64,000 nt of DNA from Micromonospora sp. WMMD1102. GTDB taxonomy: Bacteria; Actinomycetota; Actinomycetes; Mycobacteriales; Micromonosporaceae. The stretch covers positions 62,001-126,000 of the forward strand of contig NZ_JARUBN010000001.1 in NCBI RefSeq assembly GCF_029626265.1, given 5' to 3'. Each line of letters opens with the position of its first letter. Position 1 is the stretch's first letter. Below are positions 46,623 through 54,871 of the stretch, piece after piece. A program made the position numbers and the translations under genes. The notes under the pieces were generated by a model, which was not told the origin of the DNA, did not search any database, and was given only the letters and a program-made list of their open reading frames with translations.

Positions 46623-48595
46623 GCCACCACCTCCCGGGGCGCGTCCTCGGGCAGCCTCGCCGGTCCCGGGACGCCCACCGGGCCGGATCCGGCGGCCGGC
46701 TCGGAATGCGGAGGTGCGGGTGGGTCGGCGTGGGCGGCCGGGGCCTCCTCGGTGACCCGGCCGTCCTCGACCCGGAGCACCCGGTCCGCCTCGGCCAGCA
46801 GCGTCGGGCGGTGTGCCACCAGCAGTGCCGTACGCCCCTCGACCAGTCGCCGGGTCGCCGCGAGTACGGCCGCCTCCGCGCCGGCGTCGAGCCGGGCGGT
46901 GGGCTCGTCGAGCAGCACGATCGGGGCGTCCCGGAGGAAGGCCCGAGCCAGTGCGACCCGCTGCCGCTGGCCGCTGGACAGCCCGTGGCCGCGCTCGCCG
47001 AGCCGGGTGTCCAGGCCGTCTGGAAGCCCGGCGACGACCTCGGTCAGGTCGGCGTCCCGGATCGCGTCCCGGACGGCCGCCTCGGGCGCCTCCGGCGCGC
47101 CGAGTCGGATGTTGTCGGCCAGCGAGGTGCCGAACAGGTGGGCCCGCTGCGGTACCCAGGCCAGCTGCCGGCGCCAGCCCGCCAGGTCAAGGGTCGCCAG
47201 GTCCGTGCCGTCGACCGTGATCCGCCCGTCGCTCGGGTCGACGAAACCGAGCAGCAGGTGCAGCAGGGTGCTCTTGCCGGCGCCGCTCGGACCGATGACG
47301 GCGATCCGCTCGCCGGGCCGGATGGTGAGGGTGACGTCCCGCAGCGCGGTGGTGCGCTCGTACTCGACCGTGACCGACTCGAACCTGATCTCCCCGGGCC
47401 GCCCCGGTTGGCCGGCGGGCGGTAGCTGGCCGGCGCCGGATGCTCGGTGGCCAGCGCCGGATGCTCGGTGGCCAGCGGCGGATGCTCGGTGGCCAGTAGC
47501 GGGTGACCGGTCGGCGGATGGCTGGCTGGCGGGGGATGGCTGGCTGGCGGCAGTTGGTCGGCTGGCGCTGGCGCTGGCGCTGGCGCTGGCGCTGGCGCTG
47601 GCGGTGGTGGTGGTGCTGGCGCTGGCGGTGGTGGTGGCGGTGCGTGACTCGGGGTCGAGCAGGGTGAGCGCCTCGTCCAGCGCGGCCAGTCCCTCCTGGC
47701 TGGCGTGGAACTGGCTGCCGGCGGCGCGCAGCGGCAGGAAGGCCTCCGGGGCGAGCAGCAGCACCAGCAGCGCCGTCTGGAGGGCGAGTCCTCCGCCGAG
47801 CAGCCGGAGGCCGATCGGCACCGCGACCAGCGCGACCGAGAGGGTGGCGACCAGTTCGAGCACCAGCGCGGAGAGGAAGGCGATCCGCAGCGTGCCCATG
47901 GTCGCGCGACGGTGCCGGTCCGCCATCCCGCGTACCACCGTGACCTGGGCGGAGGCGCGGCCGAACAGGTGCAGGGTGGGCAGGCCGCGCACCATGTCGA
48001 GGAAGTGGCCGCCGAGCAGTGCCAACCGGCGCCACTGCCGCTCGGTGGCGGCCTGGGCCTGCCAACCGAGGAGCGCCCCGAAGATCGGGACCAGGGGCAG
48101 GGTCACCGCGATGACCAGTGCCGAGCTCCAGTCGGCGAAGGTCAGCCGGGCGAGTACCGCCAGCGGCACCGTGACGCTGAGCACGAGCTGCGGCAGGTAG
48201 CCGGTGAAGTACCCGTCGAGCGCGTCCAGTCCGCGTCCGGCCAGGGTGGCGAGCTGCCCCGTACGCTGCCCGGACAGCCAGCCCGGCCCGCGTCGGCCGA
48301 CGCCGTCGAGCAGTTCGGTGCGGAGGGTGGCCTTTACCGTGGCCGCGGCGCGGGCCGCCACCGTGCCCTGTGCCCAGAGCAGGGCCGCCCGGCCGGCCAC
48401 GCTGGCCAGGAAACCGGCCAGGGCGGCCCGGTCGAGTCGCCCGCCCGCCGCCTCGGCCAGCACCGTGGCCAGCGTGGTGGCCTGGGCGATCACCAGGCCG
48501 GCGGCGGCGACGCCGAGCCCGGCGAGCAGTCCGAGGTGACGCCGCGCGCCGGGAACCCGGCGCAGCAGGCGGGGGTCGAACGGCCGGCGGCTCAC
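46619..48595 (-). CDS. cydD: CydD, thiol-reductant ABC exporter subunit
   Basis: About 658 residues from GTG 48595 (an ATG at 48712 would add 39 low-complexity residues). The membrane part ('GWLSGQRTGQLATLAGRGLD', 'GYLPQLVLSVTVPLAVLARL', 'FLDMVRGLPTLHLFGRA') is followed by a long Ser/Ala/Thr/Pro linker (residues ~355-430) and an ABC domain: 'VIGPSGAGKSTLLHLLLGF', 'LSSGQRQRVALARAFLRDA', 'VLLDEPTARLDAGAE'. The linker carries short tandem repeats. It is likely controlled by the BlaI-type operator at 48776-48794. Confidence 0.9.
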   Translation of the reverse strand: MSRRPFDPRLLRRVPGARRHLGLLAGLGVAAAGLVIAQATTLATVLAEAAGGRLDRAALAGFLASVAGRAALLWAQGTVAARAAATVKATLRTELLDGVGRRGPGWLSGQRTGQLATLAGRGLDALDGYFTGYLPQLVLSVTVPLAVLARLTFADWSSALVIAVTLPLVPIFGALLGWQAQAATERQWRRLALLGGHFLDMVRGLPTLHLFGRASAQVTVVRGMADRHRRATMGTLRIAFLSALVLELVATLSVALVAVPIGLRLLGGGLALQTALLVLLLAPEAFLPLRAAGSQFHASQEGLAALDEALTLLDPESRTATTTASASTTTTASASASASASASASRPTAASQPSPASQPSADRSPATGHRASAAGHRASGAGHRASGAGQLPPAGQPGRPGEIRFESVTVEYERTTALRDVTLTIRPGERIAVIGPSGAGKSTLLHLLLGFVDPSDGRITVDGTDLATLDLAGWRRQLAWVPQRAHLFGTSLADNIRLGAPEAPEAAVRDAIRDADLTEVVAGLPDGLDTRLGERGHGLSSGQRQRVALARAFLRDAPIVLLDEPTARLDAGAEAAVLAATRRLVEGRTALLVAHRPTLLAEADRVLRVEDGRVTEEAPAAHADPPAPPHSEPAAGSGPVGVPGPARLPEDAPREVVA

Positions 48596-48775
48596 CGGTG
48601 TCCGGGCGGCGTCGGGGTCGGCTCGTCCGGCAGCAGCACGTTCGCGGCCCGGAACGGTGCCGGTGGCGCCGCGCTGTCCGACCGGCGTGGCCGGCGACCG
48701 TCGAAGACCCATATCCCACGCATCTCTCGGGGCAGCTTCCGTTCCTGGGGCAGCAGCTTCCGTGACAGGGCCAGT

Positions 48776-48794
48776 TTACTACGGGATGTAGTAA
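48776..48794. promoter_or_regulatory. BlaI-type operator upstream of cydDC
   Basis: TTACTACGGGATGTAGTAA has perfect 7-base arms around five bases. It lies after the M56 stop and ~180 bases upstream of cydD. The geometry TACTAC-N5-GTAGTA agrees with the site in front of blaI and with the TACTAC/GTAGTA operators known for actinobacterial BlaI. Confidence 0.75.
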
Positions 48795-48806
48795 TGGCCC
48801 GGCGGC

Positions 48807-49730
48807 TCAGTGCAGGAACAGCGACACCGGCAGCGCGACCAGGGTCGTCGCCAGCGCCAGCGCGGCCACCCCGGGCAGCCGTCCCGGCCGGCGGGCGTCC
48901 AGTAGTCGCTGCACCCGGGCGTCGAGTTCGCCGTCGGCGACCCCGAGCGCGCCGGCCGGGGTGACCCGGGAGCCGGCGCTGGCGAACCGGAGCAGCGCGG
49001 CGGCGAGCGGGGCGTCGGCGTGCAGGCGCCGGGCCTTGTCGTCGGCCCGCATCTCCACCAGCAGGGCGACGGTGTCGTGTGCGGCGCGTACCCACCGGAC
49101 GCCGGGGAGGGCCCGGCAGAGCGCGGTGAAGGGGAGCAGCACCAGGTCGTGCCGCTCGTCGGCGTGCGCCCGCTCGTGGCTGAGTACCGCCGCGAGCTGC
49201 GCGCGGTCGAGCAGGCTCAGGGTGCCGGCGCTGACCACCACCTGCGGGCGTACCCCGGGCAGGCAGTAGGCGGCCGCGCTCGGGTGGTCGAGTACCAGGG
49301 CGCCGGGCGCGGCCGGGTCGTCCCGGGCCACCAGGGTCAGCAGGTCCCGGTGCCGGCGCTGGGCGCGCAGCGCGCCGAGCAGGCTCCGGGCCGTCGAGCC
49401 GAGCAGCACCACCGCCACGCCGACACCGACGCCGACCAGGCCGAGGTGCAGCACACCCAGGCCGGCCGGCAAATCGCCGCCGCCGAGGAGGTCACCGGCG
49501 AGCGACCGCAGCGCGGAACCGGTGCCCTGGCCGTACGGAGCGAGCCCGAGCGAGATCGGCAGGCCGATCGCGGAGAGCCCGAGGGCGAGCCCGACGAACT
49601 GCCAGCAGACGATCGCGATCCGGGGACTGTGCCACGCCCAACCGGCGCCCAGCCGGCCGGACCGGGTCAGGACCTGGGCGGCGAGATAGCAGGCCAGGGC
49701 GGCGAGCGCGAAGTGTGTGGCGTAGAGCAT
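48807..49730 (-). CDS. M56-family membrane metallopeptidase (BlaR1-like sensor)
   Basis: 307 residues from ATG 49730, four bases after the blaI stop. Several membrane helices ('THFALAALACYLAAQVL', 'VGVGVGVAVVLLGSTA', and a final 'VAALALATTLVALPVSLFL') surround the zinc motif 'VLSHERAHADERHD' (HERAH, about residue 195). Earlier 'HPSAAAYCLPGVRPQVVVSA' is typical of M56. There is no penicillin-binding sensor domain, so it is the short type that partners BlaI repressors, presumably cleaving BlaI on a signal. Confidence 0.85.
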   Translation of the reverse strand: MLYATHFALAALACYLAAQVLTRSGRLGAGWAWHSPRIAIVCWQFVGLALGLSAIGLPISLGLAPYGQGTGSALRSLAGDLLGGGDLPAGLGVLHLGLVGVGVGVAVVLLGSTARSLLGALRAQRRHRDLLTLVARDDPAAPGALVLDHPSAAAYCLPGVRPQVVVSAGTLSLLDRAQLAAVLSHERAHADERHDLVLLPFTALCRALPGVRWVRAAHDTVALLVEMRADDKARRLHADAPLAAALLRFASAGSRVTPAGALGVADGELDARVQRLLDARRPGRLPGVAALALATTLVALPVSLFLH

Positions 49731-49734
49731 CGGC

Positions 49735-50175
49735 TCAGCCCCGCCGCTTCGCGGTGTTCGGCCGGTCGGTCGTCGCCACGGGGTCACCGGGTGTCGTCGG
49801 GAGCCGCGTCGGGTCCGACCCGGGCTCGTCGGCCAGCGCCGCGCGCAGCACCTCGGCCTCGGTCCCGGTGACCGAGCGGGCGAACCGGACCAGTGCGGCG
49901 TCCCGGCTGCCGGCCAGGTCCAGGGCGTCGAGCATCAGCCGGGCGATGTGCGCCTCGCGGCTGGCGGCCGGCCGGTAGCGCCAGGCCCGCCCCTCCCGCT
50001 CGCGCTCGACCATGCCCTTGCCGGCCAGCCGGTCGAGCACGGTCATCACCGTGGTGTAGGCCAGCTCACGGTCCCGCAGCGCCTCGGCCACCTCGCGGAC
50101 GGTCGCTCCGGCGCCGGTGCCCCGGTCCCAGAGCACGTCCATCACCGCACGTTCGAGATCACCGAGTCGCGTCAC
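49735..50175 (-). CDS. blaI: BlaI/MecI/CopY-family repressor
   Basis: 146 residues. 'LGDLERAVMDVLWDRGTGAG', 'TVREVAEALRDRELAYTTVM', 'TVLDRLAGKGMVEREREGRA', 'WRYRPAASREAHIARLML' match the family winged helix and dimer region; the last ~35 residues are a Pro/Thr tail. It should repress its own operon with M56 and, judging by the second operator, cydDC. Confidence 0.9.
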   Translation of the reverse strand: MTRLGDLERAVMDVLWDRGTGAGATVREVAEALRDRELAYTTVMTVLDRLAGKGMVEREREGRAWRYRPAASREAHIARLMLDALDLAGSRDAALVRFARSVTGTEAEVLRAALADEPGSDPTRLPTTPGDPVATTDRPNTAKRRG

Positions 50176-50185
50176 GCGGCAATTC

Positions 50186-50202
50186 TACTACCTGCTGTCG
50201 TA
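50186..50202. promoter_or_regulatory. BlaI-type operator in front of blaI
   Basis: TACTACCTGCTGTCGTA follows TACTAC-N5-GTAGTA with one mismatch, ten bases before the blaI start. It suits autorepression. It also lies on the fxs side, but that locus is read the other way. Confidence 0.65.
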
Positions 50203-50506
50203 TAGTTGCCGACCTCGTCGGTCCCGTCCACACCGCGTCTAGCCGCCGGCTTTCGTCGGACGGCCCTGACGGTGACGCCGGAAGAGTGACGCGGGTGACG
50301 GTCGATGCGTCGTGGACAAGTTGGGTTGGACTTCACGCTGCGGACCGGCCCCATGTGGCGCTGCTCAGCCACGAGAACACGATCCGGCAGAGCGGTGTGA
50401 TCCCCGGCTGCCCGGACCTGTTGGCGCCGGTTGACGATCTAGCCGCTGGCATCGCCGCGCACGGTAATCTCTGTCTAATGATTTCGCGGCGGAGGACGAG
50501 TGCGGC
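50203..50506. other. Intergenic region between blaI and fxsA
   Basis: Holds divergent promoters for blaI and fxsA. An open frame 50296-50510 (GTG start) has no family features and overlaps fxsA, so it is not called. No repeat was seen. Confidence 0.4.
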
Positions 50507-50686
50507 ATGAAGAGAGTCGGACCCGATGTCGAGGGGCACCTGGTCGATCTTGAGGATGTCCCGTTGGCTCAGGTGCTGCTGCTCGACGAGGACGAGACCG
50601 TCCTGGCCAACTCGATCCGGAGGGTCATCGATGCGGCCCAGCGGCACCCCCAGGACACCGTGGCAGCGTTCAACAACTACATCTGA
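50507..50686 (+). CDS. fxsA: FxsA: FxSxx-COOH ribosomal-peptide precursor, FNNYI variant
   Basis: 59 residues from ATG 50507, with GGAGG about 12 bases upstream. The leader 'HLVDLEDVPLAQVLLLDEDE' and helix 'LANSIRRVIDAAQRH' follow the usual FxsA pattern (D-L-x-x-V-P-L-x-x-x, then L-R-R-V). It ends TVAAFNNYI, so the F-x-S-x-x C-terminus that names the family has Asn in place of Ser. FxsB-type radical SAM enzymes are known to join the aromatic ring to the beta carbon of the third residue in such a motif, giving a three-residue cyclophane; F-N-N fits. fxsB starts 15 bases after the stop. Confidence 0.85.
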   Translation: MKRVGPDVEGHLVDLEDVPLAQVLLLDEDETVLANSIRRVIDAAQRHPQDTVAAFNNYI

Positions 50687-50701
50687 CGCGCTGCTGGCAA
50701 G

Positions 50702-51889
50702 GTGAGCTGGAACAGTGCGGTCGATTCCGACAGGGTTGTCGGTACGCCGGTTCGGCAGGTGTTGCTCAAGGTCCATAGCCGCTGCAATCTGGCCTGCGAC
50801 TACTGCTACGTCTACCAGCACGTCGACCAGACCTGGCGGAGCCGGCCGAAGGTCATGTCCCGACCGGTGGTCGAGATGGCGGCGAGGCGGATCGCGGAAC
50901 ACGCCCGGCGGCACGAACTCGCTCGCATCACCGTGATCTTCCACGGTGGCGAGCCGTTGCTGGCCGGCCCGGACCTCCTCGACCACGCCGCCCGCGTCCT
51001 GCGGGCCACCGTCCCGGCCAGTACCGCAGTGGACCTGCGGATCCAGACCAACGGGGTGCTGCTGGACGAGGCGTTCCTCGACATGTTCGCAGAGCACGAC
51101 ATCCGGGTCGGTGTCAGTCTGGACGGTCCGGCGGTGGCGAACGACCGGCACCGGGTCTTCGCCGGTGGCCAGGGGAGCCACCGGGCGGTCGCGCGAGCGC
51201 TGCGCCGGCTGCACCAGGAGCGCCACCGCCACCTGTACGGCGGGATCCTGTGCACCGTCAACCTGGAGAACGATCCGATCGAGGTGTATCGGAGCCTGCT
51301 CGCCTTCCACCCGCCCCGGCTGGACTTCCTGCTGCCGCACGGCAACTGGACCACGCCACCGCCGGGCCGGCGAACCGACACCACCGACGCTCCGTACGCC
51401 GATTGGCTCGTCCGGATCTTCGACGACTGGTACGCCACCCGGCCGCAACGGACCGGCATCCGGCTGTTCGAGTCCATTGTCGACCTGCTGTTGGGTGGGC
51501 GCAGCGGCAGCGAGGTCGTGGGGCTGAGCCCGAGCGACCTGATCACCGTGGAGACGGACGGGGCGATCGAGCAGGGCGACGCGCTGAAGACCACCGAGGA
51601 GGGCATGGCGGCCACCGGCCTGCACGTGGCCTCGGCCTCCTTCGACGAGGCGATCGAACAGCCGGGTATCAGCGCCCGGCAGTCTGGTCTGGCCGGGCTC
51701 GCGCCGTCCTGTCGGTCCTGCCTGATCGTCCGGGTATGCGGCGGCGGCCTGTACGCCCATCGCTACCGCGCCGGAAACGGATTCGACAACCCGTCGGTGT
51801 ACTGCCCGGACCTGACCCGCCTGATCCTGCACATCCGCGCCCGGCTGAACGCGGAACTCTCGGCGCTGCGTCGTCCGGGCGCCGACTGA
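50702..51889 (+). CDS. fxsB: FxsB radical SAM/SPASM maturase
   Basis: 395 residues from GTG 50702. 'LKVHSRCNLACDYCYVYQHV' has the C-x3-C-x2-C [4Fe-4S] motif of radical SAM enzymes. 'VIFHGGEPLLAG', 'IQTNGVLLDEAFLDMF' and 'VGVSLDGPAVANDRHRVFAG' are standard TIM-barrel blocks. A SPASM-like end holds 'PSCRSCLIVRVCGGGLYAHRY' (residues ~340-361, landmark) and 'VYCPDL'. It should modify the C-terminal core of FxsA. The full family-typical length suggests it is intact. Confidence 0.9.
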   Translation: MSWNSAVDSDRVVGTPVRQVLLKVHSRCNLACDYCYVYQHVDQTWRSRPKVMSRPVVEMAARRIAEHARRHELARITVIFHGGEPLLAGPDLLDHAARVLRATVPASTAVDLRIQTNGVLLDEAFLDMFAEHDIRVGVSLDGPAVANDRHRVFAGGQGSHRAVARALRRLHQERHRHLYGGILCTVNLENDPIEVYRSLLAFHPPRLDFLLPHGNWTTPPPGRRTDTTDAPYADWLVRIFDDWYATRPQRTGIRLFESIVDLLLGGRSGSEVVGLSPSDLITVETDGAIEQGDALKTTEEGMAATGLHVASASFDEAIEQPGISARQSGLAGLAPSCRSCLIVRVCGGGLYAHRYRAGNGFDNPSVYCPDLTRLILHIRARLNAELSALRRPGAD

Positions 51890-51976
51890 TCGACCGGACG
51901 CACGCTCCCGGAGATGTCGACCGCACGCTCCCAGGACCATCGGCCCCAGGCTCTTGGCACGGTCAATTGCCGGCTC

Positions 51977-52333
51977 TCAGAACTGGAGCAGATCGAACTC
52001 GCATTCCGATCGACCTCGCGCGAGTATCGCGGCGGTCAGGGGATGTTCCCGGCCGACACTCTGACTGGCCCGTGCCAGCAGATCGGCCCGGAACTCCACC
52101 AGCCCGTCGACGTCCCCCAGCGCGGTCCGGCTCGCGGCCAGATTGCACCCGGCTGTCAGCAGATCCGGGTGCATCTCGCGGAAGATGCGGCCCATCGCGT
52201 CGTACACCTGCCGCTCGGTCGTGAGCGCCGCAGCGGGGTCGCCGGCGGCGAACCGGACATTCGCCGCGATCACCGAACATTGCAGGGTGTACGGATGGTC
52301 TTCGTTCAACCCGGACCGCACGTGGGAGTGGGC
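51977..52333 (-). pseudogene. Remnant of an fxsT C-terminal TPR end
   Basis: The minus-strand frame from about 52333 to TGA 51977 reads 'LNEDHPYTLQCSVIAANVRF', 'AALTTERQVYDAMGRIFREM', 'HPDLLTAGCNLAASRTALGD', 'GREHPLTAAILARGRSECEF'. It aligns without gaps with the last ~115 residues of FxsT ('LSEDHPYTLACRLNMANVRF' onward, ending 'DIELEPS'). It is in a different frame from the fxsC-like part beside it. It is what remains of a second fxsT after deletion. Confidence 0.75.
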
Positions 52334-52875
52334 GGTCGTGGCAGCGCGTTCGTGGTGGCGTTGTCCACGATGCGGTTGGCGAGGATGCTGACGGCTTCGA
52401 TGTACTCGTCCTCGTTGCGGCGCAACCGCACAAGCTGGCGCAGCCCGTCCCGCCGGTAGGCCTCGCTGAACACGTCCCGGTCGTACTGCACCGCCTGGAC
52501 CACCTCCGGGACGTGCCGCGGCGGCAACCAGAGGACGGGGAGCAGCGCCGCCGAGCGGGCGCCGCCGGTCGCCTCGTGCCGCCCCACGCGGTCCGCGAAG
52601 ATCTGCCATTCGCGGCCGCACGGTCCGCTTGCGAAATACCGGGGCGAAAAGAGGGCCACGAACGAAGACGCGTTGACCAGGGCATCCACCAACGTAGCCG
52701 ACCAGGTGGCGCCGATCTCAATGCTGTTCTTGTCGAAAAATCCCACCTCGGCGTTGCTTGCCATCCCCGCCCGGACCCGGACCTCAGCGCAGAGGTCACG
52801 GTAGAACCCCTCCACGTAGGGGTCGTCGTCGCTGCGTGCGTAGCTGAGAAAAGAGGTGCAGACGGTGCGGGACAC
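52306..52875 (-). pseudogene. Truncated fxsC-like TIR gene, inverted second copy
   Basis: 189 residues from GTG 52875. 'FLSYARSDDDPYVEGFYRDL', 'FVALFSPRYFASGPCGREWQ', 'FADRVGRHEA' and 'LLPVLWLPPRHVPEVVQAVQ' match the TIR-like N-terminal half of FxsC and are even closer to the family consensus than the intact copy. The C-terminal half (about 200 residues) is missing; after 'ILANRIVDNATTNA' the frame runs out across the junction with the fxsT remnant. A stand-alone TIR-like protein could still be made, so the term pseudogene is provisional. Confidence 0.65.
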
Positions 52876-53381
52876 CGGCCTGCTCCGCGGTCACCCGAGC
52901 GACCCCCCGTCCTGCCGTTGTGAGGGTTAGTTAGGGATGCGGATCTGAACGCGTCACGCGTACATCCGCACCAGACATCATGCCTGCCCGCTGGACGAAT
53001 GCGTAGTGATGGGGAACGGGATAAATCGGTGCGCTCGTCATGATCCTAATGTGCCCGCGCTGACCTGGGGTGATTCACATTCTCGGTACTCAGTTGATCG
53101 GGGGCTCTCGTGCCTGTCTCTGGTGGCGACCGTGCGGTAGCAAGGAGGTTGCGGCTTCCGGTCACGCGGCCGGAGCCACCCGGGAGGTGCGACTTGGATC
53201 AAGAATCCTTCGGTCCGGTGCCACCTGCGCCTACCCGCCGGTTACCCCGGCCTGGTTGTATCGCGTGTTGCGGTCGTGCCGCTGGTAAGTCCAGAATGGA
53301 ACCCGCTGCGTTGGCGCGGCTTCGCGGCAAAATGATCTAGGAAACCCGACAAGATGAACCACCCTGTCCGAGGAGGAGCTG
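52876..53381. other. 505-base divergent intergenic region
   Basis: Separates the inverted remnant from intact fxsC. Short frames at 53070-53340 show no family pattern. It should hold the fxsC promoter; AGGAGGAG at 53371-53378 is the fxsC ribosome site. No palindrome was clear by eye. Confidence 0.4.
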
Positions 53382-54581
53382 TTGACACAGTTCTTCCTCA
53401 GTCGTGCTGTGGGTGACGACGACAGCTACGCGATCCGCTTCTTCCACGACCTGTCGATCAGGGTCCGAGAGCTCTCGGGCGTGGACAGCGACGTCGGATT
53501 CGTCGAGTCGGTGGAGAGTGGCGGTCGTTCGCCCTGGTCGACGGCGGCTCGCGACGCGCTGACCAGCTGTCAGGTATTCGTCGCCCTCTGCTCGCCGCGA
53601 TACTTCCTCAGCGAGCGGTGTGGGCGGCAGTGGGGGCTCTTCGCGGAGCGCCTCCGGCAGTACGAGAAGGAGACCGGACGGCGTGCTCCGGCGCTGCTCT
53701 CCGTGCTCTGGGCCGACAGTGAAATCGTCAAGACCAACAGCGAGCCCGTCCGGCAGTTGATCCGGCTACGCAGTCACCGGCCGCGCTACGAGGCGCTGCT
53801 CGCCGTACTGGCCGGCCAGATCGCGAGTACCGTCGAAGAGCACCGGATCCCACCGAGCAGTCCGAACTTCGACCTGGCCAAGGTGCCGAACGCCTTCGGG
53901 TACACCGCAGTCGGGCCCTCCGGCCGGACCGGGCACGAGTCGAGCGTTCAGACACCAATCCGGAAGGATCTTGCTGGCACGGTCAGCCAGCGGGTGCACT
54001 TCATCGTAGCGGCGGGCAGCCGGACCGAGATGGGCGGCATTCGAGAGGATCTCCGATTCTACGGCGACCGGGGAAGAGATTGGGCCGCTTACCGTCCGGT
54101 GCTGCCGGAGCCGCTGGTCGCGCACGCCTGCGCACTCGCGGCCGACCGCCTCTTCGGGTCCGACGTGGCCGATCTCGTCGATCTATCAAACCGGCTCGAC
54201 CGAGCGCGCCGCAACAACGAGATCGTCGTGCTGCTGGTCGACGCATGGATCACACGCCTCGTGTCCTATCAGCGGATACTCGCCGAATTCGACCGTCGCT
54301 CCGATCCGAGTGTCGCGGTGCTGGCGCCGGCCAGCCTGGCCGATGCGGAAACGGTCCGGCACGGCGGGGAACTCCGGGCAGGACTGGTGCGGATGCTACC
54401 GCACAGACTGGCGCGTGAGGACCAGCTTGTCCGTACCGAAATCGACAGCCCGGAGGCCTTCGAAGCTGACCTTGTGGCGGCGCTGGAGGAGGCACAGAAT
54501 CGTATCTTCAGCAACGGCCGGGTGTTCCGCCGACCTGCCCGGAACGATCCTGTCGAACGTCCAATCCTGCGGGGTCCGTAA
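53382..54581 (+). CDS. fxsC: FxsC, TIR-like protein of the FxSxx-COOH system
   Basis: 399 residues from TTG 53382, chosen for AGGAGGAG just upstream. Residues 1-165 are TIR-like: 'TQFFLSRAVGDDDSYAIRFF', 'QVFVALCSPRYFLSERCGRQ', 'ALLSVLWADSEIVKTNSEPV'. Residues ~200-399 form a second FxsC domain: 'QRVHFIVAAGSRTEMGG', 'YGDRGRDWAAYRPVLPEPLV', 'ARRNNEIVVLLVDAWITR'. The usual 'FLSYAR' is changed to FLSRAV. Its role is unknown; it may signal with FxsT. The stop overlaps the next start by one base. Confidence 0.85.
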   Translation: MTQFFLSRAVGDDDSYAIRFFHDLSIRVRELSGVDSDVGFVESVESGGRSPWSTAARDALTSCQVFVALCSPRYFLSERCGRQWGLFAERLRQYEKETGRRAPALLSVLWADSEIVKTNSEPVRQLIRLRSHRPRYEALLAVLAGQIASTVEEHRIPPSSPNFDLAKVPNAFGYTAVGPSGRTGHESSVQTPIRKDLAGTVSQRVHFIVAAGSRTEMGGIREDLRFYGDRGRDWAAYRPVLPEPLVAHACALAADRLFGSDVADLVDLSNRLDRARRNNEIVVLLVDAWITRLVSYQRILAEFDRRSDPSVAVLAPASLADAETVRHGGELRAGLVRMLPHRLAREDQLVRTEIDSPEAFEADLVAALEEAQNRIFSNGRVFRRPARNDPVERPILRGP

Positions 54582-54871
54582 TGGACGGTCGGAACTCCGA
54601 GCGGTTTGCCCGCGTGCTCGACCCACTGATCACGGAGATCGTGGCGGAGAATCTCCGGCTGCCCGAGTTCGACCCGAACGCCGAAGCCCGGTCCGATCCG
54701 CGGCGGGTGGCAGGCAAGTTCCATCCACTCGCCGGAATTGTTCTTCAACCCTGGCTGATTTTCAGTTCGAAGGTTGCTGAGGACCAGCAACGCTGCGACG
54801 CAAAGGGGCCGGTCGAGAACCCTGGCGTCGCGCTACATACCTGGTGGGGTGATGATCATGAACAACCCTGA
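54581..54871 (+). CDS. Small unknown protein coupled between fxsC and fxsT (96 aa)
   Basis: ATG 54581 overlaps the fxsC stop (TAATG) and the frame ends 20 bases inside fxsT. The first half is a plausible helix ('RFARVLDPLITEIVAENLRL', 'PEFDPNAEARSDPRRVAGKF'), the second half is less ordered and contains 'LAGIVLQPWLIFSS'. It resembles nothing I recognise. Coupling on both sides suggests co-translation with FxsC and FxsT, but chance cannot be excluded. Confidence 0.5.
   Translation: MDGRNSERFARVLDPLITEIVAENLRLPEFDPNAEARSDPRRVAGKFHPLAGIVLQPWLIFSSKVAEDQQRCDAKGPVENPGVALHTWWGDDHEQP

Noticed and set aside
50296..50510. Extra 71-residue gene upstream of fxsA
   Set aside because: It has no family features and overlaps the fxsA start; it lies in a promoter region.
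53070..53340. Small genes in the gap upstream of fxsC
   Set aside because: Two overlapping frames exist but neither resembles a known family; the region is better read as promoter DNA.
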